Origin: an uncultured delta proteobacterium
Lineage (GTDB): Bacteria > Desulfobacterota > Desulfovibrionia > Desulfovibrionales > Desulfovibrionaceae
Length of the DNA: 64,000 nt
Direction of reading: 5' to 3'
NCBI GenBank assembly: GCA_903843965.1
Contig: CAIMRY010000008.1
Coordinates: 1 to 64,000, forward strand
Shown here: piece after piece, positions 1 through 8,564 of the stretch
Numbering within the stretch: the stretch's first letter is position 1
Layout of the letters: every line of letters starts with the position of its first letter
Translations under genes and position numbers: made by a program
The notes under the pieces: generated by a model
What the model was told of the DNA's origin: nothing
The model's database searches: none
The model's input: only the letters and a program-made list of their open reading frames with translations

Positions 1-180
1 CAGAAGGTCATCGACTTCCTGCAGGACTACTACAAGAAGAACGGCATCGCCCCCATGGTGCGCATTCTGTCCAAGGTCACCGGCTACAAGCTCAAGGACA
101 TCTACGAGCTGGTCCCGTCCGGCCCCGGCCAGGGCGCCTGCAAAATGGCCGGCCTGCCCAAGCCCACCGGCTGCGTGTAG
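1..180 (+). CDS. dsrC: DsrC, dissimilatory sulfite reductase-associated sulfur carrier (3' end only)
   Basis: Only the last 59 codons lie in the window; the gene starts to the left. The protein ends in the diagnostic DsrC/TusE arm: a Cys in GACKMAGLPKPTG followed by the penultimate Cys of the final GCV. In sulfate reducers these two cysteines carry the trisulfide formed by DsrAB and pass electrons to DsrMKJOP. Having both cysteines indicates true DsrC rather than a TusE-only homologue. A strong terminator follows 25 bases after the stop. This is the best single marker in the window for a dissimilatory sulfur metabolism. Confidence 0.93.
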   Translation, partial: QKVIDFLQDYYKKNGIAPMVRILSKVTGYKLKDIYELVPSGPGQGACKMAGLPKPTGCV

Positions 181-204
181 TTCCCCGCGCCACATCGAAA
201 ATGA

Positions 205-238
205 GGGGGCGGAATCTTTCGATTCCGCCCCCTTCTTT
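205..238 (+). terminator. Rho-independent terminator of dsrC
   Basis: A 12-bp perfect stem (GGGGGCGGAATC pairing with GATTCCGCCCCC) with a 4-base TTTC loop is followed by TTCTTT. It sits 25 bases after the dsrC stop codon and should end that transcript. Confidence 0.9.
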
Positions 239-488
239 GCGTCCTCTGCGCCGCCTAGTCGAAATCATTGGGGATACGTAGGGGGCGTTTGGGGGGCTTT
301 GATCCCAGGATGCATAGAAGGCCGTTTCTGTATGTGTTCTGATCCGCAGGCCTCGGTGAATTGAATACAGTATTTCCGCCTTGTGGGGCGTTCTGGAACT
401 CTGTGATGTCCTGCTTTGGCTCTACCTCTGTCAGTACTTCCAAACTGTCTTTCCTGTGATAGAGCAAACCAGCCTGAGGTGAAAGATG

Positions 489-1136
489 TTATTCCACCAG
501 CGGCTGGAATGACGCCAGCACTAACTCAAACAGGCCCAGTACCAACTCCTTCCTGTCCATTGCCGCGTGACAGCTAAGAACATAGAAACCTGCGCTGGCG
601 GGAAAGACCACGTAGCTTTCATGCACCGGGATCTTTTTCGGATCCACAGAATATGGCGGCAGGAACTCGAACGTCAGCAGTTCAAAACGCAGCGCCTTGC
701 GGTCGCCAAACTGCTCTTCCCGCACCTCGCTGTATGTCTCCCCGCTGATAGCCATCACAGGATGCGCATGCAGACGCAGATACTTGTCCACAGCTTTGTA
801 TCTGTGATTATCCGGCGCAAAGTAGGATACAGTGATCTCTGTTCGCGGGCCCTCGCTGGATCTTGGCCCGAGCATCACCACCTGGAACAATCCGTGCTCC
901 ACATCGGAAAGCTCCATGGAAGAGCGATACCGGATCCAGTCCGCAGGCACGCTGACTTTAAAGTATCCAGCCTGGGTTACCGGGCGTAGCGCTGCTGCAT
1001 CCGAAGGTTCAAATTGATGCGGAGGACCAGCTCTGGCCGGTACTGCTGTCCACAGAATGAGCCAGGCCAAGGCCATTGCCGGGAGACACCACCGGCGCAC
1101 CATGTGCATTCTGGCGTAGATCATGTGCTGTGGCAT
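489..1136 (-). CDS. Exported protein of unknown function
   Basis: A 215-residue protein. The start at 1136 is chosen because AGAGGA lies a few bases upstream and because it puts a signal peptide at the N-terminus: basic residues, then the hydrophobic run LPAMALAWLILW and a likely cleavage after ARA. An in-frame ATG further upstream at 1259 has no good ribosome-binding site. The mature part (about 180 residues) has alternating strand-like segments and no cysteine pair or metal motif that I recognise. Base composition is clearly lower in GC than the flanking thiC and dsrC genes, so recent acquisition is possible. I cannot assign a function; a periplasmic or outer-membrane location is inferred only from the signal peptide. 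Confidence 0.7.
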   Translation of the reverse strand: MPQHMIYARMHMVRRWCLPAMALAWLILWTAVPARAGPPHQFEPSDAAALRPVTQAGYFKVSVPADWIRYRSSMELSDVEHGLFQVVMLGPRSSEGPRTEITVSYFAPDNHRYKAVDKYLRLHAHPVMAISGETYSEVREEQFGDRKALRFELLTFEFLPPYSVDPKKIPVHESYVVFPASAGFYVLSCHAAMDRKELVLGLFELVLASFQPLVE

Positions 1137-1388
1137 GCGTCCTCTCTGCCTGCGCTTCTGCGTCAGTGTTGCCCCATGTTGCTGGTGGTAGAGACAATAC
1201 AGCATCATGACATTGGATAATATCTCGGCGCCGTGTACTTTCAGCGAGACTGTGCGCATGGCTCCCGGATTGATCCGTGCAACGGCAAAGAGAGAGGCAT
1301 CGCCTGCGCTGTTGAGGCCGATGGCGGCACAGCTTAGCCTTCAGCCTGCCAGCATTGCCTCATTTTTGTGTCTGTCGAAAGGTGCGGG

Positions 1389-2666
1389 CTATGCTTCCGG
1401 CTCGGCCATGCGGATGGCGCAGAACTTGCCGCACATGCCGCATTCCTTGCCGTGCTCCGTTCCCGCCGAGCGCGCGCGCACCAGGCAGGGGTCGAGCGCC
1501 GTGTCGGCCATGCGCTTCCAGTCGAGCTTCATGCGCGCGTCGGACATCTCCCGCTCCCGCTCCACGGCCCAGGGCCGTCCCAGGGCCGCCTCCCCGGCCT
1601 GGGCCGCGATGCGCGAGGCCAGCACGCCCTCGTGCACGTCCTTGGCGTCGGGCAGGCAGAGGTGCTCGGCCGGGGTCAGGTAGCACAAGAAGTCCGCACC
1701 GTATTGCGCGGCCAGGGCCCCGCCGATGGCCCCGGCGATGTGGTCGCGCCCGGCGGCGGTGTCCGTGACCAGGGGGCCGAGCACATACAGCGGCGCACCG
1801 AAGGTGGCGCGTTTGATGCCCTGGATCTGCGCCTGGACCAGATGCAGGGGCACGTGGCCGGGGCCCTCGATCATGACCTGCACCCCGGCGGCCCAGGCCC
1901 GCTTGGCCAGCACGCCGAGGGTCAGCACCTCCTCCCACTGGGCCGGGTCGCCCGCGTCGCAGCCCGCGCCGGGCCGCAGGCCGTCGCCCAGGCTCAGGGT
2001 GACGTTGTGCGCGCGGGCGATGTCGAGCAGTTCGTCGTAGTGCGTCAAGAGCGGGTTCTCCTCGCCCCGGCGGCGCATCCAGCGCGCCAGGATGGCCCCC
2101 CCGCGCGAGACGATGCCGAGCATGCGCGAGCCGTCCATGGCCAGCTCGGCCCCGCGCCGGGTCAGCCCGCAGTGCAAGGTCATGAAGTCCACGCCTTGCC
2201 TGGCCTGCTTCTCGACCTCGGCCAGCAGGTCGCCGGGCTCAAAGGCCGAGGGGTCGCGGCCGTCCTTGGCGCAGGCCCCGGCCACGGCGTAGATGGGCAC
2301 GGTGCCCAGCGGCAGCGGGGTCTCGGAGAGCATGCGCACGCGGATGGCGTCAAGGTCGCCCGCGGTGGACAGGTCCATCACGGCGTCGGCGCCGGCGGTC
2401 TCGGCCACCTTGAGCTTGTCGGTCTCACCGCCCATGTCGCTGGCCAGCGGCGAGGTGCCGATGTTGGCGTTGACCTTGACGCGCGCGGGCTGGCCGATGA
2501 GGGTGGGGCGCACACCGGCGTGGGCCGGGTTGGCCAGCAGGGCCAGGGAGCCCTGGTCGATGCGCTGGCGGATCTCGGCCTCGGGCATGTGCTCCAGAAT
2601 GGACAATTCCGCGCCGTGCCGGTCAAGGATGCCGGACAGGGCCGTGTTGGTTGCGATGATGGACAT
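1389..2666 (-). CDS. thiC: Phosphomethylpyrimidine synthase ThiC
   Basis: Converts aminoimidazole ribotide to HMP-phosphate, the pyrimidine half of thiamine, by a radical-SAM reaction in the cytoplasm. At 425 residues it is the short form without the N-terminal extension of E. coli ThiC. Visible ThiC blocks include VNANIGTS near residue 66, MDLSTAGD near residue 97, GPGHVPLH in the second half, and a C-terminal cluster motif with Cys409, Cys412 and Cys416 (CGMCGKFC), one residue tighter than the CX2CX4C of E. coli. The start has a GAGGAG site 5 bases upstream. A TPP riboswitch lies about 120 bases upstream. The next step is supplied by the ThiD-ThiN fusion at 53920-55278. Confidence 0.96.
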   Translation of the reverse strand: MSIIATNTALSGILDRHGAELSILEHMPEAEIRQRIDQGSLALLANPAHAGVRPTLIGQPARVKVNANIGTSPLASDMGGETDKLKVAETAGADAVMDLSTAGDLDAIRVRMLSETPLPLGTVPIYAVAGACAKDGRDPSAFEPGDLLAEVEKQARQGVDFMTLHCGLTRRGAELAMDGSRMLGIVSRGGAILARWMRRRGEENPLLTHYDELLDIARAHNVTLSLGDGLRPGAGCDAGDPAQWEEVLTLGVLAKRAWAAGVQVMIEGPGHVPLHLVQAQIQGIKRATFGAPLYVLGPLVTDTAAGRDHIAGAIGGALAAQYGADFLCYLTPAEHLCLPDAKDVHEGVLASRIAAQAGEAALGRPWAVEREREMSDARMKLDWKRMADTALDPCLVRARSAGTEHGKECGMCGKFCAIRMAEPEA

Positions 2667-2689
2667 GGATGCTCCTCGTCGTTGTGTGG

Positions 2690-2717
2690 AGGCCTGGGGA
2701 TGAAGGCCTGGGGGTGA
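2690..2717. repeat. 14-bp tandem duplication in the thiC leader
   Basis: AGGCCTGGGGATGA is followed directly by AGGCCTGGGGGTGA (13 of 14 identical). It lies between the TPP riboswitch and the thiC ribosome-binding site, that is, in the expression-platform region of the leader. Confidence 0.8.
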
Positions 2718-2784
2718 CCGGGCTGGGGTTCAACCGGCCAGGGCGCAAGAGGCGGGCGGGAGCGTGAGGGAAAGGGGGGATGAT

Positions 2785-2877
2785 TCCATTTCCTCCAACG
2801 GCATGACCCGTATCAGGTTCAACGGTCGGCCCCGCGAAAAGGGGCCCTCTCAGCCCGGTTGACCCGGACTCCCGTAT
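2785..2877 (-). promoter_or_regulatory. TPP riboswitch (THI element) controlling thiC
   Basis: Read on the minus strand the segment has the TPP-sensing aptamer core: the CTGAGAGG box after a GGGAGTCCGGGTCAACC arm, a variable GC-rich hairpin, then the TTGAACCTGATACGGG box and TGCCGTTGGAGGAA. These are the most conserved parts of the THI element. When TPP is bound the downstream thiC leader should be shut off. No clear T-rich terminator lies between it and thiC, so control by blocking translation is more likely than attenuation (inference). Confidence 0.95.
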
Positions 2878-2900
2878 GGCGCACAAGCTGGCAATGATCG

Positions 2901-2936
2901 CTCAACTTCGCTACCCGCCAGGGGCGCTGAAGTCAA
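2901..2936 (-). promoter_or_regulatory. Possible thiC promoter
   Basis: On the minus strand TTGACT (2931-2936) is followed after 17 bases by a poor -10, TAGCGA. Initiation here would begin the transcript about 25 bases before the TPP aptamer, which fits. The -10 match is weak. Confidence 0.3.
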
Positions 2937-2990
2937 CCGCAGGGCAGGGCGGGGCATGCGTCCCGGCGGGAAATATTTGGGCCTGGCCTC

Positions 2991-3019
2991 TTGCAATCCG
3001 AAATTTTCGGGCGTATATG
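2991..3019 (+). promoter_or_regulatory. Probable rpmE promoter
   Basis: TTGCAA, a 17-base spacer and TATATG lie about 40 bases upstream of the rpmE start. Each hexamer matches the sigma-70 consensus at 4 of 6 positions. Confidence 0.45.
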
Positions 3020-3057
3020 GCGTTGCTTCACGTGAACACTTGAGCCTGGAGGCAGCC

Positions 3058-3276
3058 ATGAAAAAAGACATCCATCCCAACGTCAACGAAACGTTGATCC
3101 GTTGCAACTGCGGCTACGAGGCCACCCTGCTCACCACCAAGGGCAAGGAACTCTCGGTTGAAATCTGCTCCAACTGCCACCCCTTCTACACGGGCAAGCA
3201 GCGCTTCGTGGATACCGCCGGCCGCATCGACCGTTTCCGCAAGAAGTACGGGACGCCCGCCGCCGCCACGAAGTAG
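3058..3276 (+). CDS. rpmE: 50S ribosomal protein L31, zinc-binding type
   Basis: A 72-residue protein beginning [11 protein letters not shown], the usual L31 opening. It keeps the four-cysteine zinc site: CNC near residue 16 and CSNC near residue 37. It is therefore the C+ form rather than the zinc-free paralogue. The start follows GGAGG with five bases spacing. The [20 protein letters not shown] segment is typical. It has its own promoter and terminator, and the next gene is separately expressed or read through. Confidence 0.97.
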   Translation: MKKDIHPNVNETLIRCNCGYEATLLTTKGKELSVEICSNCHPFYTGKQRFVDTAGRIDRFRKKYGTPAAATK

Positions 3277-3296
3277 CAAGCGACGCACGCATTGCG

Positions 3297-3337
3297 GAAT
3301 GCCTCTGTTGGGTCGCCAATGGAGGCATTCTTGTTTC
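3297..3337 (+). terminator. Terminator after rpmE
   Basis: GAATGCCTC pairs with GAGGCATTC across a 16-base loop, followed by TTGTTTC. The long loop makes it a moderate terminator. Confidence 0.65.
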
Positions 3338-3457
3338 CCCTGCCCAGCCCGACCTTTACTTCGCGCCGCCTGGACTTATCTGGGTAGGGCCGCCCGGGGA
3401 TCGTCCCGGCTGCACCATGTGAGGCCCACAAGCCTCCAAGCCCCTGAGGTGAGCCTC

Positions 3458-4414
3458 TTGAAAAGCCGCGAGTTGATCCCCATCGTCTGCGCCAGCACCA
3501 ACGTGGGCGGCCAGGCCGTCATCGAGGGCGTGATGATGCGCGCCAAAAACCGTCTGGCCATTGCCGTGCGCAAGCCCGACGGCGAGATTCTCGTCGAGCT
3601 GCGTCCGTGGTTCAGCCTGACCAACGCGGCCATCCTCAAAAAGCCCATGCTGCGCGGCTTCCCGGTGCTGCTGGAGACCCTGGTCAACGGCATCAAGGCG
3701 CTCAACTTCTCGGCCATGCAGGCCATTGAGGAGGACGGCGAGGGCGAGGGCGAGCTGACGCCCTGGCACTTGGTGCTGACCATGATCGTGGCCCTGGGCG
3801 TGGCCCTGGGGCTGTTCGTGGTGCTGCCGCACTTTTTGTCCGTGGCCATGCAGTGGCTGGGCCTGTCCGGCGACGTGGAGACCCTGAGCTTCAACGCCTG
3901 GGACGGGGCCTTCAAGATGCTCCTGTTCGTGGGCTACATCGGGGCCATCTCGTTTGTGCCCGACATCCGCCGCGTGTTCCAGTACCACGGGGCCGAGCAC
4001 AAGGTCATCTGGGCCTTTGAGAGCGGCCACGAAGTGACCGTGGAGGCCGCCCGTGGCAACAGCCGCCTGCACCCGCGCTGCGGCACCTCGTTTCTGCTCT
4101 TTGTCCTGGCCGTCAGCATCCTGCTTTACACGGCCCTGGTGCCCTGGCTGTTGACCATGTACAGGCCGGAGCACTTTCTGCTCAAGCACCTGTACATCGT
4201 GTCCATGAAGCTGTTGTTCATGGTGCCCATCAGCTGCATCGCCTACGAGATCATCCGCTTTGCCGGAAAGTTCAGCTCCAACGTGCTCTGCCGCATGCTC
4301 TGCTGGCCCGGACTGGTGCTCCAGATGCTGACCACCAAGGAGCCGGACGACAGCCAGATCGAGGTGGCCATGGCCGCCCTCAAGTGCGCCGTGCGCGAGG
4401 AGGGCTGTCCCTGA
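3458..4414 (+). CDS. DUF1385 multi-pass membrane protein
   Basis: A 318-residue member of the DUF1385 family. The opening [15 protein letters not shown], the central [13 protein letters not shown] and the [10 protein letters not shown] segment are the family signature. The function is not established. There are about four to six membrane spans in the second half. The TTG at 3458 is preferred over GTG at 3449 because a near-perfect GAGGTGA lies five bases upstream of it. The stop overlaps the prfA start (TGATG), so the two are translationally coupled. The DUF1385-prfA-prmC order is common in many bacteria, which suggests a housekeeping role. Confidence 0.88.
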   Translation: MKSRELIPIVCASTNVGGQAVIEGVMMRAKNRLAIAVRKPDGEILVELRPWFSLTNAAILKKPMLRGFPVLLETLVNGIKALNFSAMQAIEEDGEGEGELTPWHLVLTMIVALGVALGLFVVLPHFLSVAMQWLGLSGDVETLSFNAWDGAFKMLLFVGYIGAISFVPDIRRVFQYHGAEHKVIWAFESGHEVTVEAARGNSRLHPRCGTSFLLFVLAVSILLYTALVPWLLTMYRPEHFLLKHLYIVSMKLLFMVPISCIAYEIIRFAGKFSSNVLCRMLCWPGLVLQMLTTKEPDDSQIEVAMAALKCAVREEGCP

Positions 4415-5487
4415 TGTTCGCCAAACTCGAAGAGATCGAGCACAGCTTTCTGGACCTGGAGCGCGAGCTGGGCGCGCCCGAGGTCCTGGCCGACCAGGAG
4501 CGCTACCGCAAGGTGGCCAAGAGCCATTCCGACCTTGGCGTCATCGTCAAGGCCTTCCGCGAGTTCAAGCGCCTGAGCCAGGACTTGGCCGACAACCGCG
4601 AGCTTTTGAAGGACGCCGATCCCGAGATGCGCGAAATGGCCGAGGCCGAGAGCGACGGCATCAAGACGCGCCTGGAGGAGCTGGACGCCGAGCTGAAGCT
4701 CTTGCTGTTGCCCCGGGACCCGCTGGACGACAAGAACAGCATCCTGGAGATACGCGCGGGCACCGGCGGCGACGAGGCCGCCCTGTTCTGCGCCGACCTT
4801 TTCCGCATGTACGCCCGCTACGCCGAGCGCATCGGCTGGCGCGTGGAGATCCTGGACGCCAGCCCCACGGACACCGGCGGGTACAAGGAGGTCATCGCCT
4901 CCATCTCCGGCGCGAGCGTGTACAGCAAGCTCAAATGGGAGGCCGGGGTGCACCGCGTGCAGCGCGTGCCCGCCACCGAGGCCCAGGGCCGCATCCACAC
5001 CAGCGCCGTGACCGTGGCCATCATGCCCGAGGCCGAGGAAGTGGACGTGAACATCCGCACCGAGGACCTGCGCATCGACGTGTTCCGCGCCAGCGGCGCG
5101 GGCGGCCAGCACGTCAACAGGACCGAGTCCGCCGTGCGCATCACGCACCTGCCCTCGGGCCTTGTGGTGCAGTGCCAGGACGAAAAGTCGCAGCACAAAA
5201 ACAAGGCCTCGGCCATGAAGGTCCTGCGCTCGCGCCTGCTGGCCCAGGAGCAGGAAAAGGCCAAGGCCGTGGAGACCGACATCCGCCGCGCCCAGGTGGG
5301 CTCCGGCGACCGCTCCGAGCGCATCCGCACCTACAATTTCCCCCAGAGCCGCGTCACGGACCACCGCATCAACCTGACCCTGTACAAGCTTGATGCGGTG
5401 ATGGAGGGCGACGTGGGCGACCTCATCCAGGCCCTGACCAGCCACTACCAGACCGAGTCCCTGAAGCAGCAGGCCTCCGGCGGATAA
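4414..5487 (+). CDS. prfA: Peptide chain release factor 1
   Basis: A 357-residue class I release factor. It reads UAA and UAG stop codons and triggers peptide release. The GGQ catalytic motif is in [13 protein letters not shown], and the RF1-specific codon-recognition PxT tripeptide is PAT in [12 protein letters not shown]. The N-terminal helical domain, with its long charged coiled region, and the C-terminal [13 protein letters not shown] block are complete. It overlaps the upstream DUF1385 gene by one base and is followed four bases later by prmC, whose product methylates the GGQ glutamine. Confidence 0.98.
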   Translation: MFAKLEEIEHSFLDLERELGAPEVLADQERYRKVAKSHSDLGVIVKAFREFKRLSQDLADNRELLKDADPEMREMAEAESDGIKTRLEELDAELKLLLLPRDPLDDKNSILEIRAGTGGDEAALFCADLFRMYARYAERIGWRVEILDASPTDTGGYKEVIASISGASVYSKLKWEAGVHRVQRVPATEAQGRIHTSAVTVAIMPEAEEVDVNIRTEDLRIDVFRASGAGGQHVNRTESAVRITHLPSGLVVQCQDEKSQHKNKASAMKVLRSRLLAQEQEKAKAVETDIRRAQVGSGDRSERIRTYNFPQSRVTDHRINLTLYKLDAVMEGDVGDLIQALTSHYQTESLKQQASGG

Positions 5488-5491
5488 GCCC

Positions 5492-6430
5492 GTGGCCGAG
5501 CGCGAGCGCCCCACCTTCCTGCGCGAGGTCCTGGCCCGTTTTGACCGGCAGCCCGGCACCATCGCCAAGGCGCTGGACGTCGCCACCGCCGAGCTCGCCG
5601 CCCTGGGCCTGGACGCACCGCGCCTGTCCGCAGAGCTTTTGGCCGGCAAGGCCTTTGGCCTGTCGCGCCTGGGTCTCATCATGCGCGCCAAGGACCAGCT
5701 CGCCGACGGGCCGTTGGCCGTCTTCCGCGCGCTGGTGGCGTGCCGCGCCCAGGGCGAACCCGTGGCCTACCTGCTGGGCGAGAAGGAATTCTACGGCCTG
5801 GCCTTTCGCGTCACCCCGGACGTGCTCATCCCGCGGCCGGAGACCGAGCTGATCGTGGAGGAGGCCCAGCGGCTGTTCGCCACGGACGTGCCTCTGCGCT
5901 TCGCCGATTTCGGCACCGGCTCGGGCGCGTTGGCGGTGAGCCTGGCGCACGTGTTCCCCAACGCGCGCGGCCTGGCCGTGGACCTGAGCCCCCAGGCCCT
6001 TGAGGTGGCGCGGGACAACGCCCGCCAGCACGGGGTCGAGGACCGCCTGGAGTTCGTCTGCGCGGACTTCACCCGCCTGGATTTCACCCACCTGAACCTT
6101 CCCGTTGCCAGCCTGGACCTGGTGGCGGCCAATCCGCCTTACGTGAGCGAGGCCGAATACGCCGAACTGAGCTGCGAGGTGCGCAGTTTTGAGCCGGGCC
6201 TGGCCCTTGTGAGTCCGGATCAGGGTCTGGCGCTTATTCGTGGGCTGGCCCCGGTGGCGGCGCAGGCGCTTAAGGCCGGCGGAACGCTCCTCTGCGAGTT
6301 CGGCTCCAGCCAGGGCAGGGCGGTGCTGGAGTTCTTCGGCCAGTCCGCGCAGGGTTTTGTCCGGCCCGTGATCCTGCAGGATTACGCGGGGCTGGACCGG
6401 GTGCTGCGCGCGGTGCGGGCTGCGGCGTAA
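5492..6430 (+). CDS. prmC: Release factor glutamine N5-methyltransferase PrmC
   Basis: A 312-residue SAM-dependent methyltransferase that modifies the glutamine of the release-factor GGQ motif. It has an N-terminal helical domain, the SAM-binding DFGTGSGALAVSLA motif and the catalytic NPPY at AANPPYVSEAEY. It starts with GTG four bases after the prfA stop, in the usual prfA-prmC pair, so production of the enzyme and its substrate is coupled. Confidence 0.97.
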   Translation: MAERERPTFLREVLARFDRQPGTIAKALDVATAELAALGLDAPRLSAELLAGKAFGLSRLGLIMRAKDQLADGPLAVFRALVACRAQGEPVAYLLGEKEFYGLAFRVTPDVLIPRPETELIVEEAQRLFATDVPLRFADFGTGSGALAVSLAHVFPNARGLAVDLSPQALEVARDNARQHGVEDRLEFVCADFTRLDFTHLNLPVASLDLVAANPPYVSEAEYAELSCEVRSFEPGLALVSPDQGLALIRGLAPVAAQALKAGGTLLCEFGSSQGRAVLEFFGQSAQGFVRPVILQDYAGLDRVLRAVRAAA

Positions 6431-6508
6431 ACGCCACACAGCCGCCCCAGGCTGTTGCATTTGTGCACAGAGTGGGGGAAAAAGCACAGTCCGGGCTCCG
6501 CTTGCCTG

Positions 6509-6537
6509 CCGACAATGATCAATAAAAAAGCTATGTT
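6509..6537 (+). promoter_or_regulatory. Probable lpxC promoter
   Basis: CCGACA, a 17-base AT-rich spacer and TATGTT lie about 55 bases upstream of lpxC. Each box matches the consensus at 4 of 6 positions, and the spacer contains the only A/T-rich run in this intergenic gap. Confidence 0.4.
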
Positions 6538-6593
6538 GGGACGTGCTTTCGGGTTGGCACCGCGTATGCATTGTCGGGTCTGACGGAGGCCTT

Positions 6594-7547
6594 ATGCATC
6601 AGACAACGATCCGCAACACGGTGCGCTGCACGGGAATCGGCCTGCATGGAGGCAGGAAGGTGGAACTGGTGCTGCGCCCCGCGCCTGAAGACACGGGCAT
6701 CCTCTTCGCCCTGCGCAGCGGATCGGGCACCTCCTTCCTCAGCCCCAAGCCCCGCCTCGTGGTGGATACCGGACTGGCCACCAGCCTGGGCAACGGCCAC
6801 GACCAGATCTCCACGGTGGAGCACCTGCTGGCGGCCGTGCGCGGCATGGGCATCGACAACATCCGCATCGAGGTCCAGGGCCGCGAGCTGCCCATCATGG
6901 ACGGCAGCGCCGCCTCCTTCGTGTACCTGCTCAACCAGGCCGGTGTGCGCCGCCAGGCCAAGGCCCGCAAGGTCCTGGCCATCACGCGGCCCCTGTCCTT
7001 TGAGCAGGACGGCAAGTACATCAAGGCCACCCCGCACGACGGCTTCCTGGTGGACTACACCATCCAGTTCGCCCATCCGCTCATCGGCCGCCAGAACCTG
7101 TGCCTGGAAGTGACCCCGGACGTCTTCGCCGCCGACATCGCCAAGGCCCGCACCTTCGGCTTCCTGCGCGAGGTGGAGTACCTGCACGCCAACGGCCTGG
7201 CCCTGGGCGGCACGCTGGACAACGCCATCGTGCTGGACGAGTTCGGCGTGCTGAACACCGACGGCCTGCGCTACCCCGACGAGTTTGTGCGCCACAAGCT
7301 GCTGGACTTCGTGGGCGACATGGCCGTCATGGGCCTGCCCCTGCAGGGCCGCTTTGAGGTCTTCGCCTCTGGCCACGCCATGAACAACGCCTTCCTGCGC
7401 TTCATCGAGGACAACGCGGGCGAGTACGTGGAGGAGCGCACCCTGGCCCTGCCCGCGTCCGTGCCCGCGCCCCATGCCGCTCCCGGCATGGTCCCCGCGC
7501 GCGACAAGAGCCTGGACGGCCTGCGCGGAGAGCCTGCCCTGGCCTGA
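6594..7547 (+). CDS. lpxC: UDP-3-O-acyl-N-acetylglucosamine deacetylase LpxC
   Basis: A 317-residue zinc enzyme that makes the first committed step of lipid A synthesis. It shows the family pattern: TTIRNTVRCTGIGLHGG at the N-terminus, the zinc ligand His in STVEHLLAA, and the HKLLDFVGD block that supplies His and Asp. The start at 6594 has GGAGG seven bases upstream. It indicates a lipopolysaccharide-bearing outer membrane. A terminator follows directly. Confidence 0.97.
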   Translation: MHQTTIRNTVRCTGIGLHGGRKVELVLRPAPEDTGILFALRSGSGTSFLSPKPRLVVDTGLATSLGNGHDQISTVEHLLAAVRGMGIDNIRIEVQGRELPIMDGSAASFVYLLNQAGVRRQAKARKVLAITRPLSFEQDGKYIKATPHDGFLVDYTIQFAHPLIGRQNLCLEVTPDVFAADIAKARTFGFLREVEYLHANGLALGGTLDNAIVLDEFGVLNTDGLRYPDEFVRHKLLDFVGDMAVMGLPLQGRFEVFASGHAMNNAFLRFIEDNAGEYVEERTLALPASVPAPHAAPGMVPARDKSLDGLRGEPALA

Positions 7548-7577
7548 TCGCCGTCGCTGATCCGTTTTGTGGATGAC

Positions 7578-7601
7578 GAAACGCCCTGCGGGGCGTTTTT
7601 T
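7578..7601 (+). terminator. Terminator after lpxC
   Basis: AACGCCC and GGGCGTT form a 7-bp stem with a short TGCG loop, followed by TTTTTG. A second copy of the neighbouring TTGTTGCCCGCAG (7599-7611) recurs at 7631-7643. Confidence 0.85.
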
Positions 7602-7658
7602 GTTGCCCGCAGGAGTTGTGATTGTGGGAGTTGTTGCCCGCAGAAGGGAGCCGGGCGG

Positions 7659-8540
7659 CTAGACCCGGGTGTTGAGCCCGCCCGAGGCCCAGAGCGGCGC
7701 ATCGCCCAGAAGCTCCGTCAGCACCCCAGCCCCGGAGTTGGACCCGAACTTGACCACGCCCAGGAAGTGGGGCTCCACGCCGAGCCCGTCGCGCACCAGG
7801 GCGGCCAGCTCCACCTGGAGTTCCCCGGTCTGGTCCGGACGCTCGGCCAGCAGGCGCAGGCTGCATTCTGCGGGCCGGGACAAAAGCCGCACCTCCAGCC
7901 CGCCACAGCCGGTCATGCGCCCGCTCATTGATGCCTCGGCAAAGCCGCCGCCACCGCTGCTGTCCTTGATCCGGCGCACGATCTCCTGCCTGCGCACGCC
8001 GGGCAGCAGCCAGGGCGCGTACAGGGCCACGGCCCCGAGTCCGGGGGCGAGGGACTCGTTGATGCGCGCAAGCAGCGCCTGGGTCTGTCCATGGAGCCGG
8101 GCCGCGTCGGCGTCGCCGTCCAGGGCGATGCCAAAGGCCTCGCGCCGCTGTTTGAGCAGGGGCGGCAGGCCGGAGAGCACGCCCAGGATGGGGTCGGCCC
8201 GGGTCTCGAAGACCTGGCGCGCGGCGCGGAAGCGCTGCACCAGGCCGGGCAGGTCGTCCTGGGGCGCGTCGCTCTGCTGGGCCTGGAGGTGGATCTCCGG
8301 CACCAGGGCGCGGACCACGAACATGAGCGTGTCGCCGGGCTCGGTCTGGACCTCCAGCCGGGCCAAGAGCTCCTCCTGGCCCACCTGGACCCAGTACAGG
8401 CCCGAGGGGTCGCGCCGGAGCACGCGGCCCTTGATGCGTTCGCCGATGCTGTGGCGCGAGCGGAAGGCTGCGGCGCGTTCGCGGTCAGCGCCGGTCTGGC
8501 CCTGTCCCTGGTATCCCGCTCCGTAGCCCTTGATGCGCAT
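7659..8540 (-). CDS. Unknown protein, possibly flagella-linked
   Basis: A 293-residue protein with no signal peptide or membrane span. Residues about 31-85 (GERIKGRVLRRDPSGLYWV to the VVRALVPEIHLQ segment) look like a small beta-barrel or SH3-like module, similar in style to the N-terminal modules of FliK-like hook-length proteins. The rest is helical, with a GGL/GCGG segment near residue 215. The start is supported by GAAGGCGGA upstream. It lies 24 bases after the DUF6115-like membrane protein and close to flagellar genes, so a motility link is a reasonable inference, but I do not recognise a family with confidence. Confidence 0.72.
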   Translation of the reverse strand: MRIKGYGAGYQGQGQTGADRERAAAFRSRHSIGERIKGRVLRRDPSGLYWVQVGQEELLARLEVQTEPGDTLMFVVRALVPEIHLQAQQSDAPQDDLPGLVQRFRAARQVFETRADPILGVLSGLPPLLKQRREAFGIALDGDADAARLHGQTQALLARINESLAPGLGAVALYAPWLLPGVRRQEIVRRIKDSSGGGGFAEASMSGRMTGCGGLEVRLLSRPAECSLRLLAERPDQTGELQVELAALVRDGLGVEPHFLGVVKFGSNSGAGVLTELLGDAPLWASGGLNTRV

Positions 8541-8564
8541 GGGTCCGCCTTCAGTGATCTGGCT

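Noticed and set aside
255-467. 70-codon open frame on the minus strand
   Set aside because: It would start at TTG with no convincing ribosome-binding site and shows no recognisable family. It lies in the lower-GC area after dsrC. A real small gene cannot be excluded.
1368-2717. Long plus-strand open frame opposite thiC
   Set aside because: High-GC codon structure leaves the opposite strand open. The thiC frame has clear motifs and a riboswitch; the other is low-complexity Gly/His/Ala.
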